A DNA stretch of 64,000 nt, from contig OZ023273.1 of assembly GCA_964007475.1 (NCBI GenBank), positions 117,599,812 to 117,663,811 of the forward strand. The letters are read 5' to 3'. This document shows positions 39,587 to 55,000 of this stretch, piece after piece (the first letter of the stretch is position 1; each line of letters opens with the position of its first letter). A program made the position numbers and the translations under genes. The stretch is from Hybos culiciformis (taxonomy: Eukaryota > Arthropoda > Insecta > Diptera > Hybotidae). The notes beneath the pieces are model-generated. The model did no database searches, was not told the origin of the DNA, and saw only the letters and a list, made by a program, of their open reading frames with translations.

Positions 39587-42500
39587 CAATATAATGAACC
39601 TAAAGACTTAACCAACAAAATAAACTGAAAATCGCTTGAGACGGTAATTCTTGTTTTTTCAATTTATAATTTTTTTTTCTGACAAGTATTTAGCAGCACT
39701 TTCGTCACAATAGTGTGATGTTAAAAAGTTACTTATTCCTAATTTTAAATTATTTAGCTCTGCAGTATCAAATATTTAGTTTTATGCAATCCTAATTTGA
39801 AGTTGAGAATTATATCAGTACAAATGTATGGATGCTAATAATTTATAATTCGGTGTAGGAAACATTGTATCGCAGAAAAACTTGGTATAATAGTTAAACT
39901 TGGTATCTAGTAAAACAAGAATGGAAATAAATTAATAAATTGGACATCTGGGACATCTCTTTTCTTTATTAGCACTATACTGATAGGGTTCTTATTGTGT
40001 ATCCATTTACAATTTAATCAAAAACTTATAGATTATAGAATATACAAGTTATTTCGAAACTTTAATAGTATTATTAATAACAATAATTCAATGGTCAGCA
40101 ACATCAATAATTTTTGTGCCCAAACATTGTAAATAATAGATAAAAGAAGAAAAAAATTATGCCAAAGAACGCATCACAAAAAAAAAATTACTTGAGATCT
40201 AGGTAAATGTACTTATTCTTTACAATTTTATGAATCAATTTCCATTCATGTACAACCCTTATTTGATATCCTTAAGCGAAAAAACAATTAATAAACTTCA
40301 AAATAATGCAACAAAAAAAAAAAATTATACTAAACTTATGTATTATTATAAAACTATTTACATAATTACATGAATATATACTTCTATCTTTATGTAAGTA
40401 TATTTTATATGTATAATATAGTTTTTATTTTATTATTTCTCAGAAATTCAACATTGTTCAGTTAAGAAAAAAAAAAAAAGCACAAAATAATGTCTAAGTA
40501 ATCTCTTTTAATCTTTGGTGCAGTTTTCTCCCAAGTAAATTCTCTAGCAATTATGTAAATGCATTAAGCTATTAAGGAATAAAAAAGAAATATTTCCTCT
40601 ATTTTTCTTATTATGTTTTTCTTTTTCATTGCTTTCATTAAAAAAAACGAAAGAGGAAATATTAATTATTTATGTAAGTTTCTTCCTTATGATTTTGTCA
40701 TAATTTTTATATCATTACACTATAATTAATGCAATAAGTATAAGAATAAAAAAAATTAAATCGAAATTTTAATACATGGAAAAAGGTTGAATATTTAGTG
40801 CTCCAAACTTTTTGCAGCACCGTGAACAAGCTGGACTATAATATGCAGCAAAAATTTCGATGTAACAATAAATATAAATATAAAAGTATTTCATGAACTA
40901 TCAGTTTCGGGATTTATAATATAACGTAGAACATAAAACATTCCGGAGAAGTTCTAAAGTCAATCGTACAATTTTTATTTTATTCTTTTTTTTTTCATAA
41001 ACGAAGAAATAAATTTTTCCACCACCCAGTATCCATTTTCCACGAACTATAGAATTTTAAAATTATGTTGTTATATTTTTTAATTTTGAAAGATTTCAAG
41101 TAAATTTTCTAAAAATTTATGAGCTGAAAATTTTTATAATTTTAATTTTATGTTCATTAATAATAATAACAGGAATTTTTTTTTTCCTCTAAATAATAAT
41201 GTACATAATGTACGTACATACAACACTATGTGCTAATATCACAAAAACTATTTAAAAAAGAAAAAAAAAACAACTTTTCAAGCATTAAATATTTTCAATG
41301 TATAAGAAAAAGCAATCTCTAATATTATTTGACATAATGTCAATCAAAAAGAAAATTATTGCATATTTTCATCACATCAAGAATGTTATAGAAATATTAG
41401 TATGGTGGAACTCGTATAGGTAGGTGAAATCTATAAAATTTATAGAAATTGATTGACACATAGACACTGTGAATCAAACAGCAGATTTATCTGAAAAATT
41501 ATGCTATAATACATTATATTAATGTAATTATTTAATGCACATCGAAATAAAAATATTACATACTTCGTTCCCATATAGTTTTTGTTGTATAGTAGTAAAA
41601 TACTAATTCTCTCCAAATTTAAATACCAAAATAATTCTGTACCTAATTTCAAATCAACCTTATTACATCAACTATATTTTTCAAAAAACTTATAAATAGA
41701 AGCTAATATTATATATAAAGGATCGAGAAAGACGGTTTCAAGTGTAATTTTTGTTCTAATGGCAATTCTTTATTAAGTTTCTTAAAAAAATTTTATTGAT
41801 TGCTTTAGATTTTTTTTACATTTTCAAATCTAATAAAGAAAAATGTATGTATTTATTCCTAAGATATACATTTCAAAAAATGAAATTATGTAAATAACGA
41901 AATCTGATTAATATAAATGGCTTTCATTTATAAGATTTATTAAATATTTTTAGTAATTGGCTATAATTAATATAAATATATAATATAAATATAATAAGAA
42001 TATTCGTATTACACATTTTAGGAATATTTAAGAAAAATAAAACAATCACCTTCATTTATTTCATTTATGGATATTTAAACATAAAACTTGAATTACTTAT
42101 TTTACTCGGAATTGTGCAACACTTATTGACATGAATATAAAATAAATTTGACTCCGCCAATATTAATAATAAAAGCTATCAACAAAAAATTCTAACTATC
42201 ACAAATTATTTTTATTTTTGTCCATTTAATTATTTTTGAATAACATAAAAAAAAATACAGAACAGAATGAAGAATATAGTGCTTGTTTTTGGACCCGTTC
42301 GAATCCTAAATCCTAAATGAACATAATAATTAAAATATAAGTTTGACTGAACCATATCATCTGACTGTTTTCAACATAATTATTTTGTATTATTCATCCT
42401 ACTAAAATTTATATAAACTTTTTATTAAAAAATGCCAGAAAACATGATGTACTATGAATATGTACGTACACATGTGTTTATATATAATAATCACTTGAAT

Positions 42501-42684
42501 ATGGATCAGCGACCAGAACATAGGTAGCTATATATGTTAGATTTATGTTGGTATACATATTTTTCACATATTTCGTCAAATTCTTTAATGCATTCTTACT
42601 ACAATGATAGCATAAAATTAGTTTTAGCACAACAAGTTAATAAAAAAATCAAATACCTTTAAAAAAGAAATTAAAATATCAAAT
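39587..42684. other. A+T-rich intergenic DNA
   Basis: Spacer between the hAT element and the 3' end of the membrane-protein gene. Nothing supported. Confidence 0.6.
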
Positions 42685-42690
42685 TTTATT
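42685..42690 (-). promoter_or_regulatory. Candidate polyadenylation signal AATAAA for the membrane-protein gene
   Basis: First minus-strand AATAAA after the stop codon at 42846, about 155 nt downstream. Plausible spacing, but the hexamer is common in this A+T-rich sequence. Confidence 0.4.
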
Positions 42691-42845
42691 TTAAATAATT
42701 AAAACAAAAGTTTAGCAGAACATAGTTAATGTAAGTTAATATTCTTATAAAATATAAATGAGTAAAATAACTCCAAATAATTTTCTTAATAATTTCTACA
42801 TTTAAGTAAGTACAAGTTAAAATTTTTTTGTTTCTATTTCTAAAT

Positions 42846-45800
42846 TTATACCCTTCTTAATGGAACCTCAGAATAGCGACGTTTGCCGCTATCTCTCATC
42901 AAACTTCTTACAACTCCACCAAGTGCTACAATAACTGTAATTGATACTAGTACGCATCCTGCGTAAAAAAATGGTTCAAAACCGGGATAAACAGTTCCTT
43001 TTGTTTTATCTTCGGTTGGTGGCTCGTCAGGAACAGTAGGTTTTATTGTCGGCTTTTCAGGTAAAATTTCTCTTTCATCATATTGTACGAGTTTTTCAAA
43101 TTTTGGTTCCAATAATCTCTCTTTAGTGTCTATGGAATATAATTCATCAAATACTGTTTCAGGATTAACTATTTTTTTCACGTAAACCTTGAATAAAAAA
43201 TAAAAAAATATGTACATAAATAAAAACAAAACCTTTTTTTAACAAATTACAAATAAACAAACCTTTGCATTTTGAATTTCTTTAATAATTTCATAATGAT
43301 TTCCATAGTCTAGTTGTAATTTGCCAGAAAATCGATAAACATTTTCTGCCCAATCTGCAATAAGGCTTACATTAACCATACTTCTTGGTGGAAGAGTACG
43401 AGAAAAATTAAAATTCTAAAAGAAAAATAAAAATTTAAAAAAGAAACAATAAATTTTCAAAGATCACTATTTTAATATTCTTCAATAAAATTAAACGTTA
43501 ATATCGGGAATTAAAATAATTATAAAAAATATTACTCACTGTATGTTTCAATAATATTTTCGAACCATTATGATTTAAATCAATTTGTTGATGATCATAC
43601 TCATATGTTCCCGGTATTTGATAATCTTTTTGTAATATTTCCGTTAAATTAATTCTAATTGTTTGATTATAACTATATCGAATACTATCCAGAACATTTT
43701 CCGATTCATGTTCGAAGTTTTCCAAAGTAATAACACCCATTGGTGTCTTAAAACCTGACAATGCAGAAGTTCTTTGAATACTGTAGTTAATATCAAACAC
43801 TGTGTATTTAATGGGTAGAAGCTCAACTAGAAGATAGACTCTTTCAAAAAATTCCTAAAAAATTGAAAAAAAAAATTTATTTACATAAAATTATTTACCA
43901 AATTGTCAGAGACTGTCAGAGCAACAAGTAATTTTTTTTTGCCAATATTGTGAACATAAGTTTGATATGATAATGTTCCACTGTTTTGATCACTAACTAA
44001 TTAAGTGGCAATTTGGTAGAATTTCGATTAACCAAAAATATTTTACAAAGAAAATGAAATCCAAGAATATTTAAAAAATTTTATATTTCTTCATACCTTT
44101 GTGTCATCTAATGCTGCTCCACAATTTTTAAGTTTTGTGGAAAATGCACATAGTGATAATTTAGTTAGTTTACCAAATGCTATTTTCGCCAAAATGGTTG
44201 AGTCCTAAAATTTATGAATGTAATATTTAAGAATCTATTATAGTAATAATTGTCTGTTGGATTTATGAGTAAGCATTTTACTCACTTTCGCGAATTCGAA
44301 TTTATTTAAATCATTTTCAATTTGATTATAAGATATCCATCCAAATTGAGAGTCTTCTTCACCAAATGGACAATCATTCGATGATTCTAATGTTTTTAAT
44401 TGATTATTTTCTATTGTCAGATAGGATGACTCACCTTGAAATGTTTTACTAGTTTTGCAAGTCTCGTATAAAAGTTTCTACAAAAGAAAAATAGATAAAA
44501 ATTAAAAATATTGATTAAATGAATGATTAATTTTGTACTATAAAATTTTATTGAAATTTTTGGCTTAGATTTTATAATAATTGACGAAATTTAAGTTATT
44601 TTAGAAACATTTTAAATATGTTGAACAATATTAAAGATATTAGAAGGAAAGTGGATACTTTTATAGATATTTTGAAACAGACTAAAAACTAGAAAAACCA
44701 TTGAGTACAAGTATTCATGATAATTTTTAAGTTTATTTATAACTATCATTTTTAATTTCTTCTATAATAATAATGACATTTTTCATAAACTGTCAGTGCA
44801 TTTAAAAAACATTAAGCTAACATAATTTTTTTAATTTAAGATTTTTTCGTGATTATGCATTATGCATTAATTATTCTGTTTAAATTTTGTCACAGTAATT
44901 GTATATGTCAAACTGTAAACATTAAAATTCGTTAAAATGCGAAAATTTTACAATTTACGACAATAAAGTAAGTATTTTTTTTTTATTATTATTGTTGAAA
45001 AATGATGTAATCGTAAACTACTAATATATTATAACTACATGTGAAATTATAAGGAATGAGTACTAACTATAATATACTCAAGAAATTACATAATCAATTA
45101 TCAAAATTCCATAAATATTATATTTTATATTATATTATATTATTAGAAAATAAAATAAAAAATAAGTAAACTAAATTTATAGATAATGAAAGTTTTAAAT
45201 TTAGTTTTGTTTTTTTTTGCTTCGGCGTTTATTTTATCTGTCACTAATCTAAAATTAAGACAACGTGCTTACTACATATCATACCTCCTATATGTATTGT
45301 ATGTAAATCATATTTCATTGATTATTTTAATAATTAAATTTAATCAATATATTCAAGTTTCAAAAATGTTGTGGCTTTCCGGATTAAACAGTATTGGGGT
45401 TATAAAAAAATATCATATTAAAATTTTTTAGACTTAAACCGCTCATGTTTAACGTTAGAAACCACTTATTGTTGTATCACGAATGAAAGCTTGAAAACCT
45501 GACACATGGTTATCCAAAACCTAATATTTTAAATGGATGATTAGTCGTCGTGGGTTGCAATTGATTTTCGAAAGTCGTGAATTCGCAATTTTACTATTTT
45601 ATTTTTATGACTAGGTTGGAAAATTTTAAATCAAATTTAACATAACAAATTTAACATAAATAAAAATTCCAACTATTTATGTATTATTATTTATTTTTTC
45701 ATAAATTCCTACAGCAATTGCAATATCTAAATTAATTTATAATAAATTTTAATTATAAAAATTTTAATTACACTCATTCATTTATATTTTATTTATTGAA

Positions 45801-46039
45801 ATTTAATAATTAATAACCTTTTCTTTTGGATACAAAAAATTAATCATAAATTTACAATTAGCTGTGTTACTTGATAATGCATAATGAATACATAATGAAT
45901 CAGTTGATATGTTGTTTTTATTTTTATTGTTTATATTTTCACTACTTGTTATATTAATATTTTCTGTTGAATTATTAATTAGTGAATTAATTAGATTTAA
46001 GTTAAATGTTATTAAAAAAAATTGAATAATAACAAACAT
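42846..46039 (-). CDS. Type I single-pass membrane glycoprotein of unknown family, six exons, 443 residues
   Basis: Exons, in gene order: 46039-45818, 44477-44286, 44204-44097, 43854-43540, 43415-43263, 43187-42846. All have AG acceptors and GT donors (gttatt, gtgagt, gtatga, gtgagt, gtttgt), and every intron is phase 0. The ATG at 46039 has an in-frame TAA two codons upstream. Features: hydrophobic signal peptide (MFVIIQFFLITFNLNLINS); Asn/Ser-rich segment with several N-X-S/T sites; a Cys-containing region through about residue 170; a beta-rich-looking region (about 175-330) with NQT, NLT, NGS, NFS and NVS sites and the string RTLPPRSMVNVSLIADW; a Pro/Glu stalk (about 372-391); one transmembrane helix (about 403-423, FFYAGCVLVSITVIVALGGVV); and a 20-residue basic tail ending VPLRRV. 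The protein would sit at the cell surface or in the secretory pathway. An aerolysin-fold or 'unzipped'-type adhesion protein is a possibility I cannot confirm. The first exon's donor is the weakest link. Confidence 0.72.
44478..45817 (-). other. First intron of the membrane-protein gene
   Basis: About 1.34 kb between the signal-peptide exon and the next exon. It is A+T-rich, with no recognisable coding or RNA feature. A plus-strand open frame at 45186-45431 begins with a hydrophobic stretch but shows no family resemblance and is probably chance. Confidence 0.55.
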
Positions 46040-49000
46040 TTTCAATTATGATTTTCTAAAAAAAAAAACTAAAAAAAAAAAAACGAAAAATTTTTTAAAC
46101 AAAATCTTAAAAATCAATCAAATATTCGTGAAATGATTGACTTTACAAGTTATTTATAACTAAAATAATTTTTAAAAAATATTGTTATACGTGCGAAATT
46201 TTCATTAAAAAAAAAATTACTAATAATAATCTTTGTTTACGATAGATAAACGTCATTCTTACTAAAAACTTCTCCATTACTATTCCGTAATTACGTATTT
46301 ATAAAATTGATCTATTTTTGTATGTATTCAATAAATTATTAACTCGGTTTTGACTTACTTTTAAAACTGGACGTCAAATTTTATAATAACGATCTATAAA
46401 AATATTAAACCTGTTTAAATATTTGTTTGTTTCATATTTCAACAATATGTGCGCTACTTATAAAGAATTTCGGAATAACATTATTTTAAATTTTGTAGTA
46501 TTATTATATAAGTTTTATAATAAGAAGAAATAATATCAATTGCATAACATTTTAGTTGTGTTTTCTTATTAAGACTTTTATTTTAATTTTCAAACAAGAT
46601 TGAAATAAATCAATGGTTAGACTTCTGCTGATATGGTAAATAATAAAGTCTCGTTGCTTTCCTCAAAAAAAAAAATAATAATAATGACAATACCTAAAGA
46701 ACAACTCAGTAAACTTTTTAATGGATGGAAGACTAATAAAAAGATGTTTTAATTTAATTTTTACCAACGTTTCGAATACTTTTGTAAAATTTTTCAGAAT
46801 AATGAATGAAACACCTAAGAAATTTTTAAAATAATTTGAAACCGCGCTATTATGTCTCAGATCAGATAATTTAGTTCCAAAAAATCGAATATCTATTTTA
46901 AAGTGATTTAAAAATAATTTTAGCGTCACAACAAATTGACGGAACTTCAGCGAATATTAAATTAAAGTATCATTTGTACCAATATTTAGATCACTTAAGT
47001 ACAATGTTTACAGGCAAATACAAATTTTTTTATTATTTAAAAACTAATTTTACAATACTTTTCTTCAAACAATAAGTGGAGTCAATTTTATTTATTTTTG
47101 CCTATACATCATTAAGAAACTTGATCAACTGTCAATACTTGAATAATATTTGTGGTTATCATATTTTCATGAACATGAGCTTGCTAAAATGCTGAAATAT
47201 AGAGTAAAAAAAGTTGTTTTTTTTTTTTTTTTTGCTTCAGTGTTTATATAATTTAAAAAAAAATTATTACAACTTTTTAGAACTGCGTGACAGTTTATGC
47301 ATTATATTAATTTCAAAAAGTGTTGTCATGTTAAACATTTTCGCAGATCGTGGAGTGTGAAACATAAATCTAAATAATAGAATACTAATTAATTTTTAGT
47401 TGATATTAAAATTGAAAATAAATCGTTGATTTGTGTTTTGTCCAATAATCTTACTTCCAGGAGTTCGAACTGAGTTTTTAAAAACTATATTTTTTTTTAG
47501 TAATGAAAAAAAACAAATATCTTCTGAAACGGTGGCTTAACTGACAATCATAGAAGATGAAAGCTATCAGAAAATAAATTTGAGATTAATTGTTATCCCA
47601 TCTATTGTGACAATTCATTTGTATATGATTGTTAATATATGAAATTTTAGTTCTATATTTTGATGACCTAAACAAAATTTGATTTATATCTAATCAATTT
47701 GATTAGCGATAAGGCAATAAATTGATTAGATATTGTAAACAATAATGTGTTTATATACATCATTATAAATTTTTTATTGCTAATGAATAACTTAAATCTT
47801 AATCTATGTATAGAGAAAAGAAATGAAAAAATAATTCTCTTAATGTACACAATTGTACATGTTATTAGAACGAGAGACGGTGTATTATTTTTTATTTGCA
47901 ATCATTTCTCTATTATACCTTATGATTTAAGTTTAATGAGAAACTCCTATTCGGAACTTTAAATTGGAACAATATCAACTAATTACTTAGTTTTTTTTTA
48001 ATATTGATAAAAGTTTCCTGTGTATATTCTTATATTACTTTTTAATTCGGTTCAATTTTATTTCGTTTCAGTTAATTATGATTTTTATAATCGGTTAATT
48101 AAACATAAGAGAAAATTATGGTTATGATCCTAAAGAACTACTTAAACTATAATATTACCCACGAATCTTTTGATTTAAGTTCCAGATTTTTTTCTTCAAT
48201 GAAAACATTCATGTAAAAAATCTTTTTAAAAATTTTTTTTTTTTTTAATTTTAATAGATAATATTACAAAATCGACAGACAAACCTAAGAACTAAATATG
48301 TAAAATAGGTAATGAGCTTTTCTAGTATTTAAATATTTACAAGATCTGTTTATGTTATTAATTTATTTTTGGAGTTACAATATTTTATTTTCAATACATT
48401 TTCAAAATTAATCAAACTAATCACTTTAAAAAATTCTAGAGTACGAAATATTGAATTTTATCCATACTAGCATTTATTTGAAATATACATATACAAATAA
48501 AATCTATTTTTATAATTTTTCTTAAATTATTAAAAAAAATAGAAAAAGATATTATTGGTATGTTAGAAAATTATTTTGTAATATGTTGTACGGGGCCTAT
48601 AATTTTATAATTAAAAAATTATATCGAGCAAATAATCAGAGCGACCACGTTTACAGGCGTTCATTTTTTAAGAAAATTTATGGACCAATGACAACACTTG
48701 CCCAAAATTCACAACAAATAGTAATAAGAGATGAATGTAATGGTTTTTCAACAACCATTCTCCTTTAAACAATATCGAAAATAATAACAAGTTTTATTAA
48801 ATCGCTTATGGAAATTTCTACAATAAACCTTCAAAACATGTCAATTTACAATTTTTGTTTCTATTTTTTGGATAACACCAGATTAAAACTGAATTAACTG
48901 ATTTAAGTATGAATAATAGGATTCTTCAATAAAATAATTTATTTACCGTCATTATCGCCATGGATACATTAATATATAAAATCTTCTTATTATTTTGATA

Positions 49001-52000
49001 TATAAATAAAATACCATTGGAATGATGAAAAATTTTTGATCCTTTGAAGCTTTGTTTTCCTGAGGAAAACTAATCATAAGAAAAATTTCTTTTTCTTTTG
49101 TATGACTTTTAAATAAAGTTTAAGGAGAAACTTGAAAAATGAAAAAGTTATTAAGAAACCAATGGCTATTTAAATATTTCCTTTAAAACTAAAAAATAAG
49201 TAATAATAAATTTTACATATTTATAAATCAACTTATTTTTATTTTAATTGAAAAGAAAAGAAAATTATTGTTTTCCGAGAAAATGAAAGGATTAAAATCT
49301 ATATTTTTTTTATTTTTGTATATGTTAATTTAAAATATAATATGAGTAAAAAAATATATAAAAAAAATATCATAATCCTTTAAGAGCGACTGATTGTGGT
49401 TGTTTTCAAAGTTTTATTCAAATTTCCATCACAGTAACAAAGTTGAGAAAGGCCTCACCATACTGGAATCTTATAATAATGGAACCCTAGAATTTTATAA
49501 TAATGGAATAATAATTTCACATAATTACATTACAACCTCGTAATAAAAATAAGTTAATGTACCTTTTGATAACTTATTTTCATTAAATCATGTTTCCTAA
49601 AAAAAATCAAAATTTACTACTTTGAATTTTTATAATAATTCAAAATTATATTTAACTACGTATGTAAGTCATTTTTCACGTTTTTATTTTCACTAATTTT
49701 TCCTATTTTTTGTATAAAAAAACCGAATTATTACAAAATTTTTTTATTGTTCCTTTTAAGTTAAAATTTTTAATTCATAAAACTGTGCAGATAAAATTTT
49801 CGCATAAAAAAATTTTAATTGCTTTCCACTAATCTCAGTGGAATTCATTTGTAACATAAAGATAACACAATTTTAAAACTGGGACAAGTAAAATTAAAAT
49901 TATGTACATATTTTGTGACTGTTCACCTAAATATTAATAGCAATACAGTCCGTTTTATTTTGAATAAAAACTCTACTCAAACTTCAGTAGGTATTAGAAA
50001 AGAAATCACTAAATCTACAAGTATCGAGCGCCCAACGGCCCAGTACTTCACTTTTAAAGCCAAAAATAAATAATTTGCTCATTACCATTCTCTTTTTACA
50101 AATATTTGTTACAAATCATTTTGTGTTTTGTGTTTATGACCAAAAATTAAGTAATCTGATTTTTCTATATTGCTATTATAGTACTATTCTCATATTCCCG
50201 TATTAGCTCTTTTTTTTCAAATGAGATAAACCTCAATTGGGCTTTAAGTCTGGGTCTATTTTGTTTTGTAAAATTTTAACATCCATCGGTGAATTTTATT
50301 ATCTTTTTTGTTTATAGTCTTCATGTCACATTTGAAAGTGATATAACGCCAATGGGCCCTACCGACTACCTAATAGTGCAGTTCATTCACACAACTTTAT
50401 TTCTCAAAAAATTTGGCTTAAACAAAAACATCAATCGTGGATTCAAAAATTTAAATTTTTCTATAATACGTTTAATATGAAAAATAATGAATTTTTTTGA
50501 TCCCATTATAATATTTAAATATTTTGTTTTTCATTTTATCGTAGTTATTATATATTTTTTAATTTAATGATTCAATTTTCCATTAATTTATTGCTTAAAT
50601 AATATATACAACAAATAAAATCCTTAAAAATGTTTTGTTGAGAAGAATATTCCCAATGATTTAATTCAGTAATAATTAATAATTGATCAATAAAATTCAA
50701 CGAGCGAGATCTGTAAATAATTTCCATCAATAATTGTGAAATTGAATATTAAAATTTATTATTTTAAATTGTTAATACCTGGAAAAGAGGATTATATAAA
50801 ATCAACTCAAAACACATTTTATATATTAAAATAATTTTATGTTTGCTGTTATATGCTTATTATTCATTCAATTATCCTCGAACTCCAATTTTTAAAAGAT
50901 TTCTTTTGCAGATCTGTACTAAATGAAATGTCAAGCAAAAAATGCAAAAATTAGTCTTACCATGTCTAAGGTAGACTTTATTTTAAAAATCCTTATAGAT
51001 TTTTTTTTTATTAAAAATAAGTTTTTAAAGTAAATTTTCTCACAAAATAAAGCAAATAGAAATTTTTTTTCTCAAAATCTAATTTTCTTTAGATGAGAAA
51101 GAATTTTTCACATGATTTAGTTATTTAGTGAATTGTGAAAACTAAAAAACATTGTAAAATATTTTTTCACAAATAAAAATGTTCCAGATAAATAACTTTG
51201 ACTGATTTCCAGGAAAACAAAACAATAACAAAAAATAACAAATGAGAAGAATCTCAAAAACCATAGTTTTTCCGGAATAAAAATTCACTAACTTTTATTA
51301 TTATTATTATTATTATTTTTCTAATTTATTTAACATAATAATTTTAACAAAAAGAAAATTTCCTCTTGTCTTCAATTTATGTAATTTTCTATACATAGCT
51401 GCTAGGATATTAAAAAAAAAAAGAAAATGTATATTCATTTTCTGTCTAATATGAAAATTCATAAATAACAAGTTTGCCATTTTAAATATTCTTTTTTTTT
51501 TTTGTTTTTATTTTCACATAATCCTTAATAGTTCATGAGTTTATTTATTTTATTTTTATTTTTATTTTTCATACTGTGATAAATTGCTTTAAAAAAGGAA
51601 AAGCCACAAAACTTTTTTAACCCTTTTTTCTTTTTTAGATTATTTCAAAATAATTTATCCAATTACTAGAAAAAAATGGGAAAATGTATTTCTAATGATT
51701 GAATTAGGGTAAAAAAAAAATGTATATTCTCACTTTCACTCCACTAGGTTGAGGATAAAAATTTAAGGGAAAAACAAAAAATTTCTTTGTGAATGAGTTA
51801 AAATTATGTTTTGATTGTAGTTAAAAGAAATCTCTGTTGACAATTTCCTTTGACAATATTATTTTCATCATAAGATTTAGAATATTTAGGGGATCAATAT
51901 TTTTATAATTTTTTTTTTTCCTATATATTTTCTGTAATGATTTTCTGTATATATTCTTTGTTACAGAAATGTAATATTAAAATTTTATTGATCACTCATT

Positions 52001-55000
52001 CATATTCGGATCTTTTAAAGGGATAAATAAAAAAAACTTATTATTTAGAAAAGACAATCTTTTTATTGAATTTTAATGTTGAAATTTATAAACATAAGAA
52101 TTTGATCTATATTTTCTGTTTTGCTTTATTTTCTTATAGCTATATGTTTAATTGACAGCACTTTTTATATCAACCACCAATATCTTTTCTTTTCTTTTTT
52201 GCTTTTTATTTTTCCTATAATTAAAGTTGCATTTAATATTTGGCTTGGAACACCTTTTCACATAATTAAATTACTTTCATTTCAAACTAAAACTAAGTAC
52301 AATGCCAATAATTTAATATTATTGCCTATATCATTAGCACATACATTTATTAAACCTTTGTTACCAATTTTATTAACAAAATAGATAATATACTAAAAAA
52401 TTAGGAGAAAAAATTTCAAAACATGTAATGGTCACGTAATTTATGGTTAGCCAGGATTTTTTTTTTTTTTTAATATTAATAATTTTTTTTTTTTTCGGTG
52501 ATTCCGATTTCTGGTATAAAAACCTTAATGTTATTGTAATTATGTGTGCCTATAAGAAGGAATTATACTGATTAAGTTAAAAGAAGAAAAAAAAATTAAT
52601 GTACTTTTGAACACTTTGTTGTTCACTCTTGTACTATTAGAACGCCCCCGTACATTAATATATAATTTCAGATATTATTTATCGGATTTTAACTCCTTAA
52701 TCTATGACATTTATATGTAAATAATAGTTCTGATGAAGTAAAATAATTTTAATATTTTTTTGCTCAACTTATCTGAACAATAATAATGCCTCATCTAAAT
52801 TTTTATTTAACAAAGAAATTAAATTAAGTATTTTTAATTTTGTTAAAAAATAAAAGTAATAAGATACCTAGTTGCAACTAGATAGGGTCATTAAAAATTC
52901 TACTAACATCCAGAGATCATGATTTGTAATTTCAATTTTTAACGAACTTCGTTTCAAAAGTGATAAAATTTGTTATCATGATATAATTTCAATCTATTTC
53001 ATCCTTTTGCTTTTGACTTTAGATTTATTTTTATTTTTGCAAACCACAAATGAAAAATAATAATTCTGTTTAAATTTTATTATGAACAAATTCAAGTTGT
53101 AAAATTAAAAAGTCATTATTTTTATGTAAAGCATTAAAAACATGTTCCCGAAATATAACCAAACATGAAACATGCTTTTGAAGTGTATAACTCCGTGCTA
53201 ACTACAAAATATTTGGATTTTTCAAAAAAAAAAAATAGAAAACAAAATGTATAAAAAAACATAAAATTCTGGTCTCGTAAATAATTTTTCTTTTATCGTT
53301 GTGAAATCTTGTATATGTGACGAAATTTTCGATTTTTCATTATCTTGTATCCTTGATTAAAATTAAATATATGTATGGAGTTAAAAGGGAATTTGTTTAG
53401 CAGGGAAAATAATCTTCTCTTCATATAATTAAGCGAAAATAATGTATATCTTTGTCTTACACTGTAAAGTTTATTTATTTAAAAAAATTGCGACTCCAAT
53501 TTTCGAAACTACTTCAACATTAGTCAACAAATATGAACCAAACCTTTAGTTTTGTATTAACGATGAATCCTAAAATACCACATACAAAAAAATATCAAAC
53601 TCCTAATCTAGAGAAGCATTTTTGACATACCTATCAGCAAGAAATCAGAAGAAAACTTTTTCTTCGTTGTTATGTTAATTTTTTTAAATTCTTGAAATAA
53701 CCTAGGTCGCTACGGTTATAAAAACATAAAAAAAATAATTATATTTTGCTATAACTATAGATAGTAACCTAACACTGAACTCAACTACGTTCAATAATTC
53801 TATGACCTATATACTCTAATTTATGAATAAAATTTGAAACTTTCTGTTGATATTAATTCTGAAAATGTCTTTTAAAACAAGCTGTAATTGCTTACAAAAA
53901 GAAGAAGAAAATATTTTTTTTTGTTATAGAAAAGGGCAAAAAAAAAAAAAAAGATTGTATATCTTATTATCAACTCCTTCTATGTATTGTATATATATAT
54001 ATATTGATTTTCTAAATTTTCGTATTTTAAATAAAAAAATAAATAAATAAAAAATTATATACATGAGCTTGCAAAAAATGATTCCCTACTTTTTCATTTT
54101 AAGAATATATGTATGTACCAAACATTACACATAGCTTTCAAGTTTTCTTTTCTTTTCTTTTCTTTCCAAATTTTCTTTTAATTTTTTTTATTTTTGGTTG
54201 AATGTATATAGTGTTTTGTGTTGTATACAATAAGAATATAGGATCGCCGTACCTATAAATATCGTCAATAATAATGCGTCGTAATAATTTAATATTAAAG
54301 GGAAACAATTTGTATATAAATTAAGATGTTGTATTAATTTTACGAATATTTATGATCCATTTTATAAATATTTAAATTCGAAAAATCAGATCGTAAATAT
54401 TGTATGTTAATGCTTGTTAATGCTGTGTTGAATTTTAAAGAGGGAAAAATAACAATGTTTTTTTTAGGGATTTTTTGATTTTTTTTTTAGCTTTTGAAAT
54501 TTGTTTTAGAAATTTTAATTCTTTAATTTTTTTTCTTTTTGCATATTATTTTTAACAATCTACGGTTCAGAAAGAAATAAATTTTAATATTTTGTTTTTT
54601 TATTATTGAAATTCTACAAGAATTTTATTTATACCAAGCATATTGAAATACAAAACCGATGTAAGACCCACTAAACAAAATATTTACATTTTCATATCAA
54701 AAAGAAGTGTCTAATTATAGTTTACTTAAATCTTTGGGTTCATAGAATTAAAATAATATCTTTTGCATTAAAACTAAAAGCTAAATATTGTATGCTCCTG
54801 TATTTACAAATTCCTCATTTGACCCTAAAAAAAAATTAACATTTTCTACTTTTGTGGTTTTCCACCTAAAATTTATAAACAAAACTGCTTGAATGGAGCT
54901 TTCCGGTAACTGTGAATTGCACATCCAGATCTTTCAATATAAAAGTGTTTCAAAAATTGCAAATAATTAGTTAATTAAAATTTTAATTTTTTTATTATAT

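Noticed and set aside
42296..42310. GTTCGAATCC, B-box-like, suggesting a tRNA
   Set aside because: No A box or cloverleaf upstream.
52121..52384. 87-codon hydrophobic open frame resembling a membrane protein
   Set aside because: Hydrophobicity comes from T-rich codons; no family resemblance.
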